From NCBI GenBank assembly GCA_021733925.1, contig JAIPJY010000013.1:1-64000 (forward strand): a stretch of DNA of 64,000 nucleotides, in the 5' to 3' direction. How positions within the stretch are numbered: position 1 is the first letter of the stretch; every line of letters begins with the position of its first letter. Both the position numbers and the translations under genes were made by a program. Origin of the DNA: Prosthecobacter sp. (GTDB lineage: Bacteria > Verrucomicrobiota > Verrucomicrobiia > Verrucomicrobiales > Verrucomicrobiaceae). Below the pieces are notes generated by a model that did not search any database, was not told the origin of the DNA, and worked only from the letters and a program-made list of their open reading frames with translations. Positions 24,706 to 33,338 of the stretch are shown piece by piece.

Positions 24706-26742
24706 TTAATAGTCAATGATGCCCGTATCCCGGGCGAAAGTGATGGGGCCGCCGCGGAACGGCGGGTAGCCGGTGCCGAGCACCATGGCCAGATCGATGT
24801 CATCCGCGCTGCGGGCGATGCCCTCCTTGAGGCACCGCATGGCCTCCTGACTGATGAGCAGCGCGAGGTTGGTCTGGATGCTTTCGTGTCTAGGCAGATC
24901 GGAATGAGTGGCCGGGACAATTTCGCGACCTTTCTCATCATAGTGGTAAAAGCCCTGACCCGTTTTCTTGCCGAGGTGCCCCGCGCTGACCATCTTGTCC
25001 AGCGCGTCAGTGCGCGGAAAGCGATCCGGGAAAGCAGCGGCCAGAGTCTTGGCCACATGCGCAGCCACATCGAGACCGATTTCATCCAGCAGGCGCATGG
25101 GTCCCATCGGCATCCCAAATTCAAGCATCGCATCATCAATGTCCTTCAGCGGAATGCCACTCTCATGCAGCCTCACCGCTTCCATCAAATAGGGCACCAA
25201 AATCCGATTCACAAGAAACCCCGGACTGTCCTTAACGACCACCGGCGTCTTGCCAATTTTTTGCACAAAACTGACCGCTGTGGCCAGCACATCCGGCGCG
25301 GTTTCCGGCAGCGTGATGATTTCCACCAGCGGCATGCGGTGCACCGGATTGAAGAAATGCACGCCAATGACGCGCTCCGGATGCGGCACCGTTTTTGCCA
25401 AATCCGACACAGATAACGCGCTGGTGTTCGTGGCGAGAATGGTATCGGCGGAGACACGTGCGGCAAGGTCGGCAAAGATCTTCTTCTTCAACTCCATGCT
25501 CTCCGTTGCAGCTTCAATCACCAGATGGTGCCGGTTCATCGGCACCGGCACATGCGTCGTGCTGATCCGGTCCAGCGTATCACGGCCTTGGACCTTGGAC
25601 ACCAGCCTTCGGCGCGTGGCGTCTGAAACGAGGCCATGAATCCGTTCCAGGCCACGCGCGAGGCTGTCGTTGGTGACGTCCGTCATTAGCACTCGGATGC
25701 CACGCGAAGCGAGTATATGCGCAATTCCAGCCCCCATCACGCCGGCACCGATGACGGTGGCGTCGTGAATGGGCAGTGCCGTCCCGCCGGAGGCAGGACG
25801 CTTGTTGGCTTCTTCGCGCTTAAAAAATAGGTCAATCAACCGCGCCGAATCGCGGCCCTTGATCAGTTCGGCCACCGCATTGCGTTCCAGCCGCAGCCCT
25901 TTGTCAATGTCACCATGCACCGCATGCGTGACCACCTCGACGGCCTTCAGGATGGAAGGATAAAGCCCACGCGTCTTTTCGAGCACCTTGCGTTTCGCCA
26001 TGCGCCCGATGATCGACGAGAAGAGATTTTCAAACCGAAAGCGCAAACCGGGGCGTTTTTGACGCACCAGGCGGCGGGCCAGCGCATCCAGACGCTCCGC
26101 CGCCACCACGTGACTGACGAGTCCTGAATGTTTGGCGGCGCTGGCATTGAGCAGCTTGCCTGTGGTGATGAGATCAAGCGCCTTGCTCACACCGACGAGT
26201 CGTGACAGCCGCGTGGAGCCGCCCCAGGCAGGCAGAATGCCGAGCTGGGTTTCCGGCAGGCCGATCTTGGTGCTTTCATGATCGCTGGCAATGCGCCAGT
26301 CGCAGGAGAGAGTGACTTCAAATCCGCCGCCCATGCAGGCACCGTTGATCGCGGCGACCTTTGGAATGCGCAGCCGGGCCAGACGGTCAAACACGGCCTG
26401 TCCGAGCCAGATCAGATCATTCACCCGGACATGCTGCATGCTGCGAATGGCCTTGATGTCAGCGCCTGCAATGAATATGCGCTCCTTGGCGCTCCTTAGC
26501 ACCAGGGCTTTGACACGGGTGTCGTGTTCGATGGTTTCAAGGAGGTGGTTAAACTCACGCAGAGTCTCCTCGTTCCAGACATTGGCGGATGATTTGGGTG
26601 AATCAAAAGTGATCCAAGCGATGCCATCGTGATCGACATCGAGCCGAAAATGTTTCGGCGGCATCGGATGACCGTGGATGATGTCTTCCAGGACATGAGG
26701 TGGATCGTGAATGATCGAAGGGCAGTTGAGTAAAGTTTTCAT
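24706..26742 (-). CDS. Fused enoyl-CoA hydratase / 3-hydroxyacyl-CoA dehydrogenase (FadJ-like)
   Basis: 678 residues from ATG 26742, whose AAAGCCATGAAAAC context matches its neighbours; an ATG at 26781 overlapping the thiolase TGA is the alternative. The N-terminal crotonase domain has FIAGADIKAI and AAINGACMGGGFEV for the oxyanion hole, and LPETQLGILPAWGG. A linker leads to the NAD-binding domain, VIGAGVMGAGIAHILASRG, then ATNTSALSVSDLA and GVHFFNPVHRMPLVEI, and the C-terminal dimerisation domain. It carries out steps two and three of beta-oxidation; the thiolase beside it does step four. Confidence 0.94.
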   Translation of the reverse strand: MKTLLNCPSIIHDPPHVLEDIIHGHPMPPKHFRLDVDHDGIAWITFDSPKSSANVWNEETLREFNHLLETIEHDTRVKALVLRSAKERIFIAGADIKAIRSMQHVRVNDLIWLGQAVFDRLARLRIPKVAAINGACMGGGFEVTLSCDWRIASDHESTKIGLPETQLGILPAWGGSTRLSRLVGVSKALDLITTGKLLNASAAKHSGLVSHVVAAERLDALARRLVRQKRPGLRFRFENLFSSIIGRMAKRKVLEKTRGLYPSILKAVEVVTHAVHGDIDKGLRLERNAVAELIKGRDSARLIDLFFKREEANKRPASGGTALPIHDATVIGAGVMGAGIAHILASRGIRVLMTDVTNDSLARGLERIHGLVSDATRRRLVSKVQGRDTLDRISTTHVPVPMNRHHLVIEAATESMELKKKIFADLAARVSADTILATNTSALSVSDLAKTVPHPERVIGVHFFNPVHRMPLVEIITLPETAPDVLATAVSFVQKIGKTPVVVKDSPGFLVNRILVPYLMEAVRLHESGIPLKDIDDAMLEFGMPMGPMRLLDEIGLDVAAHVAKTLAAAFPDRFPRTDALDKMVSAGHLGKKTGQGFYHYDEKGREIVPATHSDLPRHESIQTNLALLISQEAMRCLKEGIARSADDIDLAMVLGTGYPPFRGGPITFARDTGIIDY

Positions 26743-26777
26743 GGCTTTGAGTTGGATGAGAATGTTCTGTTTTAAAT

Positions 26778-28049
26778 TCATAATGCTTCGAGGCAGGCTG
26801 CCATGCCTTGCCCGCCTCCGACGCAAAGGCTGATGACAGCGCGCTTGCCATCGTTGGCATGGAGTTGGTTGAGCGCCGTCTGCACCAGACGTGCACCGGT
26901 GGCTCCCACGGGATGGCCGAGCGCGATGGCTCCGCCGCAGGCATTGATCTTCGCGGGGTCGAGTTCTCCCAGCGGAGCCTCCAGTCCCGCACGGCGGGCG
27001 CTGGCAGGATCGGCGAGGCATTTCATGACTGCCAGCACCTGGGCGGCGAAGGCTTCATTGATTTCAAAGACATCCGCATCATCCAGTTTCCAGCCGCTGC
27101 GATGAAGTGCTGCATCCAGCGCACGCACCGGACCAAGCCCCATGCGTGCGGGATCACAACCGGTAGCCGCATAACTGACAAGGCGGCCTAGCGGCTTCCA
27201 GTTGTGAGCCGCAGCAGCTTCTTCAGTGGCGACGAGCAAGGCCACCGCGCCATCGGTGATCTGACTGGAGTTGCCGGCTGTTACTGTGCCAGTGACCGTG
27301 TCGAAGAGCGGCTTGAGTTTGCCCAGCTTTTCGAGGCTGGAGTCGGCACGAATGCCGTTGTCCGTCGCGACCACGTGGTGACCGAGCACCGGCGCAATTT
27401 CCTGATTGAGCAGATGATTCGCCTGCGTGGCGCACAGATGACTGCGCATGGCAAAGGCATCCTGCATGTCACGAGTGATGCCAAACTCCCGCGACAGCAC
27501 CTCGGCGGTCTGCCCCATGTTCAAACTCGAAACGGGATCCGTCAGACCGAGTTTAATGCCGATAACGGGAGCAAAGTCAGCCGGACGGAAATGCAGCGCA
27601 GCTCTGGCACGGCCTGTAAAGTCGCGGGCGCGGTTCAGCGCGGTGAATTTTTCCACCGCTGGCCGTGAGAAATAGAACGGCATGTTGCTCATGCTTTCCG
27701 TTCCACCGACAACGAAGACCTCGCCCTGCCCTGCGCACATCTTTGCATGCGCGAGCGTGAGCGCCTCCAGGCCGGAGGCACAGTTGCGGTGCACGGTCAT
27801 GGCGGGCTTCGATTCTGGCAGACCTGCGCGCAGCGCGATGACGCGGGCGATGTTCATCGCCTCCGGTGGCTGGCCGACACAGCCGAGGATGGTTTCATCG
27901 ACCAGCATCGGGTCAATGCCAGTGCGGGTGAGCAGTGCGGCGACGGCGTGACGGCCCAGTTCGACCGCATCGAGATGTGCGAGATCGGTGCCGGCGCGCG
28001 AGAAGGGCGTGCGGGCGGCGGCAACTATGACAAGAGAGGGAGTTTTCAT
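26778..28049 (-). CDS. Acetyl-CoA acyltransferase (3-ketoacyl-CoA thiolase, FadI/FadA-like)
   Basis: 423 residues from ATG 28049 (AAAGCCATGAAAACTCC), eight codons inside the longest frame. The acyl-accepting cysteine is C90 in TVHRNCASGLEAL. The C-terminal INEAFAAQ, GHPVGATGARLV and the second catalytic cysteine in LCVGGGQGMAA complete the thiolase signature. It cleaves 3-ketoacyl-CoA to acetyl-CoA. It starts 4 bp after the acyl-CoA ligase stop and is followed at once by the hydratase/dehydrogenase gene. Confidence 0.94.
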   Translation of the reverse strand: MKTPSLVIVAAARTPFSRAGTDLAHLDAVELGRHAVAALLTRTGIDPMLVDETILGCVGQPPEAMNIARVIALRAGLPESKPAMTVHRNCASGLEALTLAHAKMCAGQGEVFVVGGTESMSNMPFYFSRPAVEKFTALNRARDFTGRARAALHFRPADFAPVIGIKLGLTDPVSSLNMGQTAEVLSREFGITRDMQDAFAMRSHLCATQANHLLNQEIAPVLGHHVVATDNGIRADSSLEKLGKLKPLFDTVTGTVTAGNSSQITDGAVALLVATEEAAAAHNWKPLGRLVSYAATGCDPARMGLGPVRALDAALHRSGWKLDDADVFEINEAFAAQVLAVMKCLADPASARRAGLEAPLGELDPAKINACGGAIALGHPVGATGARLVQTALNQLHANDGKRAVISLCVGGGQGMAACLEAL

Positions 28050-28053
28050 GGCT

Positions 28054-29541
28054 TTAGGAGCTGAGTGCCACATTGGCAGTGTCGGGTTGGGTTTTGGGGC
28101 GATGATCGACGATTTTCTCCTCCTTCAGGAGGCGGCCGATGCCGAGTTGATCGCGGAGTTCAGAAAGTGAATGGAAGTGGAGCCCGTTTGGCGTGATCTC
28201 CGTGGCTTCGTGGAAGCGGCGGGAGACGGCGAGTTCGAGTTCGGATTCGCGCACGCCGGGCTCGGCGGTGAGGTGCAGATGCACCTCGTCCATTTCGAGC
28301 GGGTCATCATGTCGCTTGCGCAGTTCGATCTGCCAGGCGGCGATGCCTTTTTGATCATCCAGCAGATGTTCGAGCATGTTGAAGTTCACCAGCGTGCCTT
28401 TCAGCTTGTCCACATGCAGTTCCCGCACCTCACTGACACGTGAGATGGGGCCCAGCAGGCGCGGACAGGTGCGGCCGCAGTTCGGGCACTTTTCCCAAGT
28501 CAGCCCACCCTCGGCGATGTCTCCCGTTCGATAGCGCAGCACGACAGTTCCACGTGCATTGAGCGGAGTGAAGACGATCTCGCCGGGCTGGCCATCGGGA
28601 ACAACCTCTCCCGTTTCAGGATTGATCAGTTCCACCAAGCCGAGGTCGGGACTCAAGTGATAGCCGCTGGCTTCAAGAGACTGGCCAACGCATTCTGGGA
28701 AGGCCATTTTCGCCTCCGTGAAGCCATAAGTGGCCATGATGTGCGTATCGGGGCTGCCTAACAGTGAGGCGAGATCGCGCAGGCGAGCACGAAGGCCATC
28801 GGCAACTTTTTCGCCGCCCAGGACAATACGCTTCAAATTGGGCCAGTGCCTGCCGGTTTCATAGGCCTCACGCAGCACATGGTAGATGAAGGTGGGCATG
28901 CCGATGAGGATGTCCGGCTGGATTTTGTCGATGAGGTTGATGTTGCCCTCGGTGCCAAGCGTCTTGCCGCCACCGGTGCTCAGCATGAATGTACCGAAAC
29001 CAAGCCCTGCGTGATGCGCCAGCCAGAAGGCAAGATGGGGCGCATACGGGAAGAGATTGACGTGTTTAAAATCCCGCTGCGAGCGCCCGGCGAGCATCAA
29101 ACGGGTGCCGCTGATGTCGAGATTGTGCAGATCATGCTTGGTATAGAGAAACGGCACAGGATCCGATGAGCGCCCCGTGGTGCTGGTGAGCAGGATGGGG
29201 CGGAATTCGGCCTCGGCCCGTTCTTTCGCTGCATCACGACCATGCAGCAGCGCGGTGAATATCATGCCAGGTTCGTGGCGGAGCACCGCCTCGTCTGGCA
29301 CGAGTACAAAATCACGCGGGGTCGCAAGATCCTTCTTCGAAGTGAACGGCACGTGGCTCCAGTCATCTAATGACTTGATATCAAGCGGCTGGATGTCGTT
29401 CTCTTCAAAAATGCGGTGGTAATGCGCGCTGAAGGGAATGACGCGGTGTTGCAAATACTCACGCAGCTGCGTGAGCTGCCACTCGCGCCATTTTTCAGGC
29501 GGCGTGGCGTTCCAATCGGGTGTGTGTTGGAGCAATTTCAT
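28054..29541 (-). CDS. Phenylacetate--CoA ligase-like AMP-binding enzyme
   Basis: 495 residues from ATG 29541, with AGGAG ten bases upstream and the AGCCATGAAA context; upstream codons in the frame overlap the patatin gene. Adenylation motifs: ILLTSTTGRSSDPVPF (P-loop-like), MATYGFTEAKMAFPE, and VLRYRTGDIAEGGL. A CPNCGRTCPRL segment looks like the zinc-ribbon-like loop of PaaK relatives. It activates a carboxylate to its CoA thioester; in this operon the substrate is more likely a fatty acid freed by the lipase than phenylacetate. It overlaps the patatin gene by 47 bp. Confidence 0.87.
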   Translation of the reverse strand: MKLLQHTPDWNATPPEKWREWQLTQLREYLQHRVIPFSAHYHRIFEENDIQPLDIKSLDDWSHVPFTSKKDLATPRDFVLVPDEAVLRHEPGMIFTALLHGRDAAKERAEAEFRPILLTSTTGRSSDPVPFLYTKHDLHNLDISGTRLMLAGRSQRDFKHVNLFPYAPHLAFWLAHHAGLGFGTFMLSTGGGKTLGTEGNINLIDKIQPDILIGMPTFIYHVLREAYETGRHWPNLKRIVLGGEKVADGLRARLRDLASLLGSPDTHIMATYGFTEAKMAFPECVGQSLEASGYHLSPDLGLVELINPETGEVVPDGQPGEIVFTPLNARGTVVLRYRTGDIAEGGLTWEKCPNCGRTCPRLLGPISRVSEVRELHVDKLKGTLVNFNMLEHLLDDQKGIAAWQIELRKRHDDPLEMDEVHLHLTAEPGVRESELELAVSRRFHEATEITPNGLHFHSLSELRDQLGIGRLLKEEKIVDHRPKTQPDTANVALSS

Positions 29542-30532
29542 GGCTGATTGTCTCCTGGTTGAGGTTGGTTTCGGTCTGTAGCAGGGCACGAATGGCAGGC
29601 AGCGCTTCGCTTGCGGCGTCGCGTCCGGCCTGCAGGTATTGCCCAAAATTTTCAAAGTCATGCCACGTCGAGGCGGCAAAATGCGGATGGATCACCACGT
29701 CTGCTGCGGCCTCTTCTTTGGTGATGAGGTGCAGCTGCGCCGCCATCAAAGCGCGGCGGAAGGTGTCCAGCACGTTCCCATAGGCGAGCAGGTTGACCTT
29801 CTGCCAGAAGCTGCGGAACATGCGTGAAAACACTTGGAAGGCGGGTTTATCCTCCGTCATGAAAACACGTTCGCTCTTGGACTCAAAATCGTCCGGTGCA
29901 GGCATGACATTCACCGCAATAACGGCATCGAGATCGAAGCGTTTTTTGAGGATGGTCACCGGGAGGGGTTCCGAGGCACCGCCGTCGGTGTAACGTCGGC
30001 CATTCAATCTGACTGGAGCACACACGGCAGGAATGGCCGAACTGGCGTGCACAGCATGAGAAACGCTGCCGGAATCAAACACGTGCGGCGTAAGATGATC
30101 GAGATCGGTGGCGATGACGATCAGCGGTTTGTCCAGATCCGCAAAGGTCTTGTCACCCAGATCGCGTTCGAGATGCTTGCGCAGTTTTTCGCCCCGAATC
30201 AGTCCTTCCGAGGGCGGGATGATGTAATCCATCAGAGCCTTCAGTGCGGCACGGTCTTTGATCTCCTTCGCGCGCTCCTCAAGCTGCATGCCATTGAGTC
30301 CAGCGGCCCAGAGCGAACCTACGTAGGCTCCCATGCTGCAACCGGCGATAGCGGCGATGGGGATGCCCGCTTCTTCAAGCACCTGAATCACGCCAGCGTG
30401 GGCCAGGCCGCGCGCACCACCGCTGGACAGAGCCAGCCCGATCCGTGGTGTTTTACATCCCCCTGAGCCGTGCTTTGAGCTTTCTTCGGCACGTCTCCAT
30501 CCCTGGAAGGGAAGTTGGAGCTGGATGTTCAT
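29495..30532 (-). CDS. Patatin-like phospholipase (RssA-type)
   Basis: 345 residues. Patatin blocks: the oxyanion-loop string SSGGARGLAHAGV at about 36-48, nucleophile serine in AGCSMGAYVGSLW (GxSxG), and the aspartate of the dyad in YTDGGASEPLPV. It resembles bacterial RssA-type lipases. It is first in the operon for acyl-CoA synthesis and beta-oxidation, so it probably supplies free fatty acids from phospholipid or stored lipid. No signal peptide is seen. The operon promoter should lie in 30533-30618, shared with the divergent cnrYXH-like genes. Confidence 0.9.
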   Translation of the reverse strand: MNIQLQLPFQGWRRAEESSKHGSGGCKTPRIGLALSSGGARGLAHAGVIQVLEEAGIPIAAIAGCSMGAYVGSLWAAGLNGMQLEERAKEIKDRAALKALMDYIIPPSEGLIRGEKLRKHLERDLGDKTFADLDKPLIVIATDLDHLTPHVFDSGSVSHAVHASSAIPAVCAPVRLNGRRYTDGGASEPLPVTILKKRFDLDAVIAVNVMPAPDDFESKSERVFMTEDKPAFQVFSRMFRSFWQKVNLLAYGNVLDTFRRALMAAQLHLITKEEAAADVVIHPHFAASTWHDFENFGQYLQAGRDAASEALPAIRALLQTETNLNQETISHEIAPTHTRLERHAA

Positions 30533-30618
30533 GACCTACGGGAGTTGTTATCTTTTTAGACCCCCGCTTTGAGAAATTAATTCAAAAATAGCGGTTATTT
30601 GTGCATAAATGTCACGTC

Positions 30619-30894
30619 ATGAACGACTCCGAACTCAACCGCATGCTCAAACATGCCGCCGCCGCCCCCCCGGCGGTAGTGCCGCATGCGCTAGAGGAAG
30701 GAATCATGGCGCGAGTGCGAAGCGATGATGGCCGGGCCAGACGCTGGCGATCCTTTGTGCAATGGCTGCTGATCCTGGCCGCCGTCTCTGGCATCGTGAC
30801 TGCGAGTGTGGTGGGCTGGGCCATGGCTTCACGTGACACCACACATACCACCCCGCCCACCATGGAACTGTTTCGCACAGGAGAGCCACAATGA
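30619..30894 (+). CDS. CnrY-like membrane anti-sigma factor
   Basis: 91 residues from ATG 30619 (a GTG at 30601 is possible). The short N-terminal cytoplasmic part (MNDSELNRMLKHAA, then a helix) is followed by one membrane helix (WLLILAAVSGIVTASVVGWAMA) and a short periplasmic tail. Sequence alone is weak, but size, topology and position, first of three overlapping genes before a CnrX-like sensor and an ECF sigma factor, match CnrY, the small protein that holds CnrH at the membrane. ATGA overlap with the next gene. Confidence 0.68.
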   Translation: MNDSELNRMLKHAAAAPPAVVPHALEEGIMARVRSDDGRARRWRSFVQWLLILAAVSGIVTASVVGWAMASRDTTHTTPPTMELFRTGEPQ

Positions 30895-31349
30895 CCTCAC
30901 GGGTAAAGTGGCTGCTGATCTCAGTTTTTTTCTCCGCGGCCTTGGCCGGGGGAACTGCATGGCTGGTCACGGACTGGACGCTCCATCGCCACGGTGAAGG
31001 GCATGCGCATGATCACGCACCGACAGATCTGCATGCGTGGATGCATGAGCACCTCGACATCACGCCGGAGCAGCATGAAAAACTGGAACCTCTTGAAGCG
31101 GAGTTTGAAAAACTTCGGGTGACTTTGAAGGACGAAGTTCGTCTGGCCGATGTCTCACTGGCCCAGACCATTCGTGATCCGCAAATGAACGAAGCGGCGA
31201 TGAACGAAGCCTTGGAGCGATTGAACAAAGCCCAAGGCGCGCTGCAGCGGGCCACGCTGGAGCATTTTTTTGTGATGAAACGCTACCTGCGACCTGCGCA
31301 GGCCGCCAAACTCCTGGAGTGGACCCATGACAGCCTCACCCGCGATTGA
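30891..31349 (+). CDS. CnrX-like periplasmic metal sensor
   Basis: 152 residues, membrane-anchored by residues 7-27. In Cupriavidus CnrX the Ni/Co ligands are H42, H46, E63, H119 and M123. Here H48, H52, E69, H125 and M129 occupy the same places with a constant offset of six, within LHAWMH and LQRATLEHFFVM; the latter resembles CnrX strongly. An extra His-rich segment (HRHGEGHAHDH, 32-42) precedes the core and may bind further metal. It should pass the metal signal to the anti-sigma factor encoded just upstream. The 3' end overlaps the sigma gene by 23 bp. Confidence 0.85.
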   Translation: MTSRVKWLLISVFFSAALAGGTAWLVTDWTLHRHGEGHAHDHAPTDLHAWMHEHLDITPEQHEKLEPLEAEFEKLRVTLKDEVRLADVSLAQTIRDPQMNEAAMNEALERLNKAQGALQRATLEHFFVMKRYLRPAQAAKLLEWTHDSLTRD

Positions 31350-31941
31350 TGCGCTGCTGCTGCCGCAGACCGATGTCTCCGCTGATGATTCAGCGGAGAT
31401 AACGCACCTGCGTGCCGCCCAGGCGGGCGACATGGCCGCGTTTGAGTGGATCGTCCGAAGGCATGAGGAAAAGCTTTTTGGCTTTTGCTGCCGCTGGCTG
31501 CGCTGTGCGGAGGATGCACGTGAAGTCTGCCAGGATGCGTTTGTGCGCGCGTGGCAGGCGCTGCCTGAGTTCGAAGGCCGGGCAAAGCTTTCGACCTGGT
31601 TGTATCAGATCGCGCTGAACCTGTGCCGTGACCGGGCCAAATCGCGTGCTTCACGCCAGCGTGACAACACCACGACGATCAACGATCTGGATCAGCCGCT
31701 GCCATGTCCGCAGAATGCGCCGGATGCGAGTGCGGAATGGCAGAGTGAAATGCATAAACTCGAGCGCGGTCTGGCCCTGCTGCCTGAAAAACTGCGCACG
31801 GCGCTGATGCTCAGCAGCATGGAAGGCCTGAGCCATGAGGAATGTGCCAAAGTGCTGAACTGCTCCGTGCGGGGAACCGAAGGCCGCATTTACCGCGCCC
31901 GGCAAATGCTGCTGCGCTGGTGGAATGAAGAAGGTCAGTGA
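31327..31941 (+). CDS. ECF sigma factor, CnrH-like
   Basis: 204 residues. Region 2 runs through RAAQAGDMAAFEWIVRRHEEKLFGFC to DAFVRAWQALPEFEG and STWLYQIALNLCRDR; region 4 at about 135-195 has LPEKLRTALMLSSMEGLSHEECAKVLNCSVRGTEGRIYRAR, its helix-turn-helix. Third gene of a Y-X-H module. A long N-terminal leader (about 25 residues) precedes region 2. The gene converges on the dab operon with 7 bp of overlap at the 3' ends. No efflux genes of cnrCBA type are in the window, so its regulon is open. Confidence 0.9.
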   Translation: MTASPAIDALLLPQTDVSADDSAEITHLRAAQAGDMAAFEWIVRRHEEKLFGFCCRWLRCAEDAREVCQDAFVRAWQALPEFEGRAKLSTWLYQIALNLCRDRAKSRASRQRDNTTTINDLDQPLPCPQNAPDASAEWQSEMHKLERGLALLPEKLRTALMLSSMEGLSHEECAKVLNCSVRGTEGRIYRARQMLLRWWNEEGQ

Positions 31942-33323
31942 CCTCCCGCTGCTGCCCCCAGAGCTTTTTCAATGACCTGCGCGGCATCGGTGCGCCAGCC
32001 AATAATCGAGCTGGGAAACAGACCGCCGAAAATCAAATAGACCACGCAGACGGTCAGCGGCCAGCGCTCGCGCGGTAGGGCGTCAGGGATGTTGATCACA
32101 TGCTTTGGCAGCACCCCCAGGAACAGGGTGTTGTACAAGCGCAGCAGATTGATCGCATTGAAGACCGTGGCGACGAGCAGCACGATGCCGGCAGCCAGAT
32201 GATTTTGCAGCATGCCGTGAAATATGAGTTCCTCGGCGCAGTAGCCCAGAGTCCCGGGCAGGCCGACGAGCGCCAGCCCGCAGATCAGGAAGAAGGTGGC
32301 CAGCCGGGGTGCCTTGGCCGCCAGTCCCAGATGCATCAGCGGATCTTCGCTGCTGGTGACCCGCACCTCCAGCGCACGCACGATGCAGACAAGTCCCGTG
32401 GAAGCGGCTGCGACCACCAGCCAGTGAGTCAGCGCGCCGGTGATGCCTTCGGCATTCGCACTGGTGATGCCCGCCAGCATGAAACTCGCCTGGCTGATGC
32501 ACAGGTACGCCAGCAGCCGCCGCGGCTTCTTTTCCGCAAAAGCCCGCAGACTGGCAATGCCCACCGTGGCCACGGCTGCAATGCTGAGCACGTCAAAGGC
32601 ATGCCTGGCAGCCTCCGGCAAGGCGGCAGCCTCTGCGCGCGCCACCAGCACCACTCCGAGGTGGCCGTTGAAGAGCAGCGCCTTTGGCAGCAGCGGCCCG
32701 TGCTCAAAGGCCTGCACCACTCCGGCATGCAGGGGAAACAGACCTTTGCGGAACACGACCGCCAGAATGAGGAGGCCGAAGACCAGCCTCCCGCCATGGG
32801 CGAGATCACTGATCGAAGCGCTGCCCAGACACAGCACAGCTGCAGTCAGGGCCATACAGCTGGCCAGGCGGATACCGCTGGTCAGCCGAGTCTCACGCTG
32901 CGCACCAAACATGCCCAGCGCAAACGGCACACAGGAAAGCCACCAGCCCGCCACCATGGGAATCCAGCCAGCGGCGGCATAAGCCGTCTGCATGGCGAGT
33001 GAGATGAGCAGCATCCCGCCGGGAGCTTTTTCTGCCGCGTCGCGCCTGGGTGCCAGCACCATGACACTGAGGGTCAGTGCAGCATAGAAGGCCATGGGCA
33101 GGGCGTTCAGACCATCTGCCACGAAGCAGGGCAGCAGCGGATCATGCAGCGCCCCCTGCCCTGCAGTTCCTGATTCATGCATGGCCGCCAGAAAGCAGAT
33201 AAGAGCGAGCACTGCGGCCACAACCGCCACTCTTCGCGGTTGCTTGGTCTTCCAACATGCCAGCACACCACCCAGCAGGGATGTCAGGGCGGCGGTGATG
33301 TATGGCAGTGAAAGGTGCTCCAT
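31935..33323 (-). CDS. Second NuoL/M-type membrane subunit beside DabAB
   Basis: 462 residues, about 12-14 membrane helices, proton-conducting antiporter-like fold. VVFRKGLFPLHAGVVQAFEHGPLLPKALLF corresponds to the central lysine-containing helix of NuoM/L. At the usual TM5 glutamate (WELT in MrpA-type proteins) the sequence reads AGWWLSCVPF, so that acidic residue seems missing. It is the last gene of the carbon-uptake operon, 15 bp after DabB. It may be a structural or specialised proton-pathway partner; typical DAB systems have one such subunit. Confidence 0.75.
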   Translation of the reverse strand: MEHLSLPYITAALTSLLGGVLACWKTKQPRRVAVVAAVLALICFLAAMHESGTAGQGALHDPLLPCFVADGLNALPMAFYAALTLSVMVLAPRRDAAEKAPGGMLLISLAMQTAYAAAGWIPMVAGWWLSCVPFALGMFGAQRETRLTSGIRLASCMALTAAVLCLGSASISDLAHGGRLVFGLLILAVVFRKGLFPLHAGVVQAFEHGPLLPKALLFNGHLGVVLVARAEAAALPEAARHAFDVLSIAAVATVGIASLRAFAEKKPRRLLAYLCISQASFMLAGITSANAEGITGALTHWLVVAAASTGLVCIVRALEVRVTSSEDPLMHLGLAAKAPRLATFFLICGLALVGLPGTLGYCAEELIFHGMLQNHLAAGIVLLVATVFNAINLLRLYNTLFLGVLPKHVINIPDALPRERWPLTVCVVYLIFGGLFPSSIIGWRTDAAQVIEKALGAAAGGH

Positions 33324-33338
33324 GGAGTTTGTCTTGAA

